Below, piece by piece: positions 59,724-64,000 of a stretch of DNA of 64,000 nt. Position 1 is the stretch's first letter. Every line of letters starts with the position of its first letter. The notes under the pieces were generated by a model. That model saw only the letters and a program-made list of their open reading frames with translations. It searched no databases and had not been told where the DNA came from. This DNA comes from Actinomadura opuntiae (GTDB taxonomy: Bacteria; Actinomycetota; Actinomycetes; Streptosporangiales; Streptosporangiaceae), in NCBI RefSeq assembly GCF_030283205.1, contig NZ_JASNWF010000024.1, positions 62,001 to 126,000 on the forward strand. The letters are read 5' to 3'. The translations under genes were made by a program, and so were the position numbers.

Positions 59724-60833
59724 ATGTCCGACTTCAAACCCGGTCTTGAGGGGGTCGTGGCCTTCGAGACCGAGATCGCCGAACCGGACAAGGAGGGCGG
59801 CGCCCTCCGCTACCGGGGCGTCGACATCGAGGAGCTCGTCGGCCGCGTCTCCTTCGGCGACGCCTGGGGCCTGCTGGTCGACGACAGCTTCGATCCGGGC
59901 CTCGCCCCCGCCGACCCGCACGTCCTGCCGGTCACCTCCGGCGACGTCCGGGTGGACGTGCAGAGCGCGCTCCCCACCCTCGCCCCCGCGTACGGGATGA
60001 AGCCGCTGCTGGACATCTCCGACGAGCAGGCCCGCGCCGACCTCGCCCGGGTGTCGGTGACCGCGCTGTCGTTCGTGGCCCAGTCGGCGCGCGGCATCGG
60101 CGTCCCGATGGTCCCGCAGAGCCGGATCGACGAGGGCGGCACCATCACCGAGCGGTTCATGGTCCGCTGGCGCGGCGAGCCCGACCCCAAGCACGTCGCG
60201 GCCATCGACGCCTACTGGGTCTCCGCCGCCGAGCACGGCATGAACGCCTCCACCTTCACCGCCCGCGTCATCGCCTCCACCGGCGCGGACGTGGCGGCCG
60301 CCATCTCCGGCGCGATCGGCGCGATGTCCGGCCCGCTGCACGGCGGCGCCCCGGCCCGCGTCCTGCCGATGATCGAGAAGGTCGAGCAGCTCGGCGACGC
60401 CCGCAAGGTCGTCACCGACATCCTCGACTCCGGCGACCGGCTGATGGGCTTCGGCCACCGCGTCTACCGCGCCGAGGACCCGCGCGCCCGGGTGCTGCGC
60501 CGCACCGCCAGGGAGCTGAACGCGCCGCGCTTCGAGGCCGCCAAGGCCCTGGAGGACGCCGCCCTCGCCGAGCTGCGCGAGCGCCGCCCGGACCGTCCGA
60601 TCGAGACCAACGTGGAGTTCTGGGCCGCGGTCATCCTGGACTTCGCCGAGGTCCCGACCGCGATGATGCCCGCGATGTTCACCTGCGGCCGCACCGCCGG
60701 GTGGGCCGCGCACATCCTGGAGCAGAAGCGCACCGGCCGCCTCGTCCGGCCGAGCGCCCGCTACACCGGCCCCGGCACCCGTTCCATCGAGGACGTGCGG
60801 GGCGCGGCGGAGGTCCTCAAGCGCGGTGCCTGA
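59724..60833 (+). CDS. citrate synthase
   Basis: A 369-residue type I citrate synthase of the short actinobacterial CitA-like group. Active-site blocks are AEHGMNASTFTARV, GPLHGGAPARVLPM and FGHRVYRAEDPRARV, giving the two His; the catalytic Asp is in the C-terminal IETNVEFWAAVIL area. It condenses acetyl-CoA with oxaloacetate in the TCA cycle, or is a methylcitrate-type relative, which sequence alone does not settle. ATG 59724 (SDFKPGLEGVVAFET follows) was preferred over an upstream codon at 59676. Two hairpins end the gene. Confidence 0.93.
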   Translation: MSDFKPGLEGVVAFETEIAEPDKEGGALRYRGVDIEELVGRVSFGDAWGLLVDDSFDPGLAPADPHVLPVTSGDVRVDVQSALPTLAPAYGMKPLLDISDEQARADLARVSVTALSFVAQSARGIGVPMVPQSRIDEGGTITERFMVRWRGEPDPKHVAAIDAYWVSAAEHGMNASTFTARVIASTGADVAAAISGAIGAMSGPLHGGAPARVLPMIEKVEQLGDARKVVTDILDSGDRLMGFGHRVYRAEDPRARVLRRTARELNAPRFEAAKALEDAALAELRERRPDRPIETNVEFWAAVILDFAEVPTAMMPAMFTCGRTAGWAAHILEQKRTGRLVRPSARYTGPGTRSIEDVRGAAEVLKRGA

Positions 60834-60837
60834 CCGC

Positions 60838-60858
60838 CCGGCCGGCTGAGCCGGCCGG
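60838..60858. terminator. short hairpin after citrate synthase
   Basis: CCGGCCGGC (60838-60846) and GCCGGCCGG (60850-60858) with a TGA loop, four bases after the stop codon. Confidence 0.5.
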
Positions 60859-60886
60859 CGCCCGCCCCGCCGAGAACGCGCCTGAG

Positions 60887-60913
60887 GCCCCCGGTTCGCA
60901 GGGAACCGGGGGC
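60887..60913. terminator. bidirectional hairpin terminator
   Basis: GCCCCCGGTTC (60887-60897) pairs perfectly with GAACCGGGGGC (60903-60913), loop GCAGG, followed by TTCGT. It lies between convergent genes and probably terminates both. Confidence 0.8.
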
Positions 60914-60938
60914 TTCGTGCGTCCTCACCGGGGCGGCC

Positions 60939-63830
60939 TCACCGGGACGGCTCGGGCTCCGCGCCGTCCCCGGGCGGGCAGTCGGCGCGGGCCTGGTGCC
61001 CGGTGACGAGGCGGCCGCAGACCTCCTGGACCTCGACGGCGCCGTCCGGGCGGACGGTGGCGAGCAGGACGGGCTTGTCCGGCACCACGTGGCCCTCGTC
61101 GCGGCCGGTGAACTGCAGGACCCCGCTCGCGCCGTTCCACAGCGGGCCCTCGCCCGGGTCGTCCAGCGCCGCGAACACCCCGCCCGCGGTCGGCGGCGCC
61201 GCCTGGGCGGTGAACACCTGGTTCGCCACGAACCCGATCATCGAGGCGGCGTCGTAGCTGACCGCGGCCCGGGTCTCCGACGGCCGCAGGTCCCGCGGCG
61301 CCTTCGCGCCGATGATCGAGTCGACCGCGCCGGGGTAGGCGTTGAAGAACACGTTGCGGCGGTCGCCGACCCAGGCGTCCGTCCACGCCTCGTGCGCGGC
61401 GAGCGGCATGTAGAACAGCCGGAAGGTGGCGACGCGGCCGATCTGCGGGGCGTTGTCGCTGACGTACTTGGCGATCTCGTCGTCGGCCAGGACGACCTGC
61501 CCGCTCGGGCAGGTGTGCTGCAGGACGTTGGTGAAGGTGCGGAACTCGTCCGACCGGCCCGCGTAGTAGAACAGGTCCGGCGGCTTCTGGCACAGCTCGT
61601 GGACCGTCTTGTCGAGGTTCCCGGGGCTGTCGTAGTCGCGGACGACGACCCGCCCGCCCTTCACGTACCCGGTGAAGGCGTTCGTGAAGGACGCGGCCAG
61701 GTCCTTGCTGTACAGGTCGTGGGGGTCGGCGTTGTAGATGACGTCCACGGTGCGGGCCCGCTTGCCGCCGGCCTGCCCGTGGCTGGCCCAGTAGGCGGCG
61801 TGCTGCGCGAGCCGCCGGTTGGGCGGCGCGAGGCGGAAGTAGTACGGGGAGAAGCCCGCGTTGCGGTCGAGCATCCCCGTCTCGTTGTAGCTGTTGGCGG
61901 TGCCGACCATCGGCAGCGCCGACTTCGACAGCACCTTGATCGCGACCTGCGTCTCGGCGCGGCTCTGCTCGAACCCGACGACCGCGACGACCGACCGGTC
62001 CTTCAGCGCGAGCTCGCGGATCTGCCCGGCGACCTGCCGGGCGTGCTGGAACCGGGCGCCCGCGTTGGCCACCAGCACCCGCATCCGCAGGCTCTGGCTC
62101 GCGGCGTTGAACTCCTCCTGCGCCATCGCCAGCCCGACCAGCTCGCCCTCCGCGCCGGCGAGCAGGTCGAGCTGCCGGTTCTGGATGGCGGGGTCGGCGG
62201 TGATCGGCCCGAGGTAGACGATCGTGGCGTACGGCTTGCGCGACCGCATGACCGCGTCGTTCTGCTCCTTCAGCCGCCCCAGCACCGGCGACAGCCGGTT
62301 GTCGTTGTTCTCGCCGTCGCTGACCTCGCCGAACTTGAACGACCCGTCGGTGATCCCGATGCACTCGCCGGACGCCGTCCGCTTGATCCCGAACGGCGAG
62401 CAGTACCGGTCCACCTGCACGGAGATGACCGTGATCGACGCCGCGGCGACCGCGACCATGACGATCCACGGCAGCGCCGGGTGCGCGATCCGCGGACGGC
62501 CCCGCACCGGCCGGACGGGCGGGATGTCGCCGCCCGGGTCGCGGGTGATGTCGACGCGCAGCTCCCGCCGCGACCCGAGGACCCCGACGCGCCGCTGCTC
62601 GCGCCAGTACCGGTCCCACAGCGCCCGCGCCGCGAACACGCTCTGCGGCTCCCCCGACGACAGGTCGACGCGGACGGCCTGCGCCAGCCGGTCCACCAGC
62701 CGGGGCCCCGACGCGCCGGCCGGCCCGCCCTCGGCGGGCGCGGTCGGGTCGACGCCCGCGGTGACGACCAGCGGGTCGAAGCCGGGGGGCGCGGCGCCGT
62801 CGCCGCTGTCGGCGCGGACGTGCTCGATGTACTCGATCACCCGCACGCCGGGATGCCCGGGCGCCAGATGCTCGAAGATCAGCACCGGGTAGCGGACCCG
62901 CGCCCACGCCGCCCGCCGGTAGTCGCGCCGGTAGTTGCGCCGCAGGTCCTCCAGGAACGCCGCGACCAGCAGCAGGTCGAGCTGCTCGGCGTGGTCGTCC
63001 GGCTCGACGGGCCGCGGGTCGAACACGTTCAGCGCGAACCCGAGGAAGCCGGTGGAGTCGCGCTGCAGGTAGGGCTGGCCGACGAACCAGCCGAACCGCC
63101 GCACCCCGTACCAGCCGCGCGTCCGCGCGACGATCTGGACCGTCACGAACGCCAGCCCGACGGCGGCGGCCAGCACCGCGGACGCCAGGTCCAGCGCGGC
63201 GGCCGTCCCGGCGCTGATCAGCGCGACGACCGCCACGCCGATCGGCGCGATCTGCTCCAGGAACGACAGGAAGGTCGAGGTCCGGCTGGGCGGCTCCTCC
63301 AGGTCGCGCAGCACGTCCCGGCCGCGCCGCCGGATCACCCGGTTCAGCTCGCGGCGCCGCGCGTTCTCGTTGTCGCCGACCGGCGGATGCGTGAGCCGCC
63401 GGACCAGCTGGAAGTTCTCCCGCTCCGACGAGGAGGCGTACCGGGGCGGCGACTGGTCGCCGGCGAGCCGGATCTCGCGCAGGTCCCGCAGCCACAGCGC
63501 CATCTCCAGCAGCGGGAACCGCAGCGGCGGCTCGCCGCGCGCCCGGCTGCTCGGCTGCGACAGCTCCCGCTTGGCCTCGCGCAGCACCCCGGCGACGTCG
63601 GTCGCGGGCGTGTCGGCGGCGATGTGCGAGACGGGCGCCCGCTCCTGCTCGCACCGGTTCTTGAACATCTCCGCGACGTGCGCGGCGGCCGCCTGGGGGC
63701 CGAGCAGCAGCAGCAGCGGCCGCAGCCGCTCGCGCCAGCGCCACGGCGGCCGCTCCCGCAGCCGTTCGAACAGGTCGAGCACCCCGCGGAGCCGATCCTC
63801 CGACAGGACCCGGTCGCCGTCGCCCGGCAT
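60939..63830 (-). CDS. large membrane receptor-like protein with extracellular type-1 periplasmic-binding domain
   Basis: A 963-residue protein. Residues 1-190 are soluble, helical and Arg-rich. A helical hairpin of two membrane segments follows (about 194-234, IGVAVVALISAGTAAA and LASAVLAAAVGLAFVTVQIV), then a second soluble region of about 215 residues (YPVLIFEHLAPGHPGVRVIEYIE-type sequence), and a third membrane helix near 454-472. The C-terminal 480 residues resemble branched-chain amino-acid-type binding proteins: KPYATIVYLGP, VVAVVGFEQS, LPMVGTANSYNETG and DLFYYAGRSDEF. The predicted topology puts the two soluble regions inside and the binding domain outside. ATG 63830 is preferred because GAGGGG lies 6 nt upstream. 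No catalytic motif was recognised. Confidence 0.82.
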   Translation of the reverse strand: MPGDGDRVLSEDRLRGVLDLFERLRERPPWRWRERLRPLLLLLGPQAAAAHVAEMFKNRCEQERAPVSHIAADTPATDVAGVLREAKRELSQPSSRARGEPPLRFPLLEMALWLRDLREIRLAGDQSPPRYASSSERENFQLVRRLTHPPVGDNENARRRELNRVIRRRGRDVLRDLEEPPSRTSTFLSFLEQIAPIGVAVVALISAGTAAALDLASAVLAAAVGLAFVTVQIVARTRGWYGVRRFGWFVGQPYLQRDSTGFLGFALNVFDPRPVEPDDHAEQLDLLLVAAFLEDLRRNYRRDYRRAAWARVRYPVLIFEHLAPGHPGVRVIEYIEHVRADSGDGAAPPGFDPLVVTAGVDPTAPAEGGPAGASGPRLVDRLAQAVRVDLSSGEPQSVFAARALWDRYWREQRRVGVLGSRRELRVDITRDPGGDIPPVRPVRGRPRIAHPALPWIVMVAVAAASITVISVQVDRYCSPFGIKRTASGECIGITDGSFKFGEVSDGENNDNRLSPVLGRLKEQNDAVMRSRKPYATIVYLGPITADPAIQNRQLDLLAGAEGELVGLAMAQEEFNAASQSLRMRVLVANAGARFQHARQVAGQIRELALKDRSVVAVVGFEQSRAETQVAIKVLSKSALPMVGTANSYNETGMLDRNAGFSPYYFRLAPPNRRLAQHAAYWASHGQAGGKRARTVDVIYNADPHDLYSKDLAASFTNAFTGYVKGGRVVVRDYDSPGNLDKTVHELCQKPPDLFYYAGRSDEFRTFTNVLQHTCPSGQVVLADDEIAKYVSDNAPQIGRVATFRLFYMPLAAHEAWTDAWVGDRRNVFFNAYPGAVDSIIGAKAPRDLRPSETRAAVSYDAASMIGFVANQVFTAQAAPPTAGGVFAALDDPGEGPLWNGASGVLQFTGRDEGHVVPDKPVLLATVRPDGAVEVQEVCGRLVTGHQARADCPPGDGAEPEPSR

Positions 63831-64000
63831 GGAAAACCCCTCGCTCTCGCCCTCGTCCCCCCGGCGCCTCGTCGTTCCGGCCGCGCCTCCCGCACGCGCC
63901 CTATTGGACATTGGACGTCATGTACCGCGAAATGGATCGAAAATTTCCAAGATTCCCGGACGGGTCGCGGTAATTCGGCGCCCTCTCAAGTCCGGGCGAT
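63831..64000. other. upstream region of the receptor-like gene
   Basis: Includes an in-frame extension to ATG 63911 without a ribosome site, then about 90 bases of lower G+C content (63910-63975) likely to hold the promoter. No further gene is evident before the window edge. Confidence 0.4.

Overview
This 64 kb window is chromosomal DNA from a high-G+C actinomycete. Codon third positions are almost all G or C, many genes start with GTG or TTG, divergent and convergent neighbours are tightly packed, and the content is typically actinobacterial: IdeR/DtxR, UdgX, KamA, DUF2630, LLM/F420-type oxidoreductases, a LAL/LuxR regulator, a SpoIIE-type phosphatase, a Ser/Thr kinase with WD40 repeats and an actinobacterial PdxH/citrate synthase pair. 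The mix suggests Streptosporangiales, perhaps an Actinomadura-like organism; that placement is inference. No rRNA, tRNA, CRISPR array, prophage or insertion sequence was recognised.

Layout. 1-3.9 kb: end of a cytochrome P450, a PAP2-lipid kinase fusion and, divergently, a two-gene ABC-2 exporter of the teichoic acid/O-antigen type. 3.9-8.4 kb: a complete carbohydrate ABC importer operon (Tat lipoprotein, ATPase, two permeases). 8.5-12.7 kb: a PEBP-family protein, then a duplicated cassette of divergent ArsR-like regulator plus MFS transporter; in the first copy the regulator is reduced to a short frameshifted remnant while its operator survives. 12.9-17.1 kb: a KamA-family radical SAM enzyme, then a coupled DUF998/hydrolase/lipoprotein operon facing a convergent cysteine-rich paralogue of its lipoprotein. 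17.4-22.9 kb: plsX, a CtpE-like P-type ATPase and argS. 23-28.8 kb: LLM oxidoreductase with DUF2630, a histone-H1-like basic protein, and a deoC-ALDH-truncated ALDH operon.

28.8-36.3 kb: Ser/Thr kinase with a seven-repeat WD40 propeller, secreted chorismate mutase behind an FAD monooxygenase, an LLM-SCP2 fusion, a small membrane protein and a CaiB/racemase-type enzyme. 36.3-46 kb: LAL regulator, methyltransferase, and a scattered acyl-CoA set (acyl-CoA dehydrogenase, IclR regulator, enoyl-CoA hydratase, thiolase). 46-53.3 kb: a DHA2 exporter fused to a winged helix, small membrane proteins, a methyltransferase, a divergent DHA1 exporter/LysR pair with a T-N11-A box, and a zinc alcohol dehydrogenase. 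53.3-64 kb: PAS-GAF-SpoIIE-HATPase phosphatase, IdeR, UdgX, an MFS exporter coupled to pdxH, citrate synthase, and a large membrane receptor-like protein with an extracellular type-1 periplasmic-binding domain.

How they may work together: coupled start/stop overlaps define clear operons (importer; DUF998-hydrolase-lipoprotein; deoC-ALDH-ALDH; DUF2630-LLM; pdxH-MFS; phosphatase-alcohol dehydrogenase). Several perfect inverted repeats beside start codons look like operators, and most convergent gene pairs are separated by strong hairpins that probably terminate transcription from both sides. The most unusual items are the decayed duplicate regulator with a conserved orphan operator, the membrane PBP receptor, the convergent small-protein paralogues, the DHA2-winged-helix fusion and the histone-like protein.
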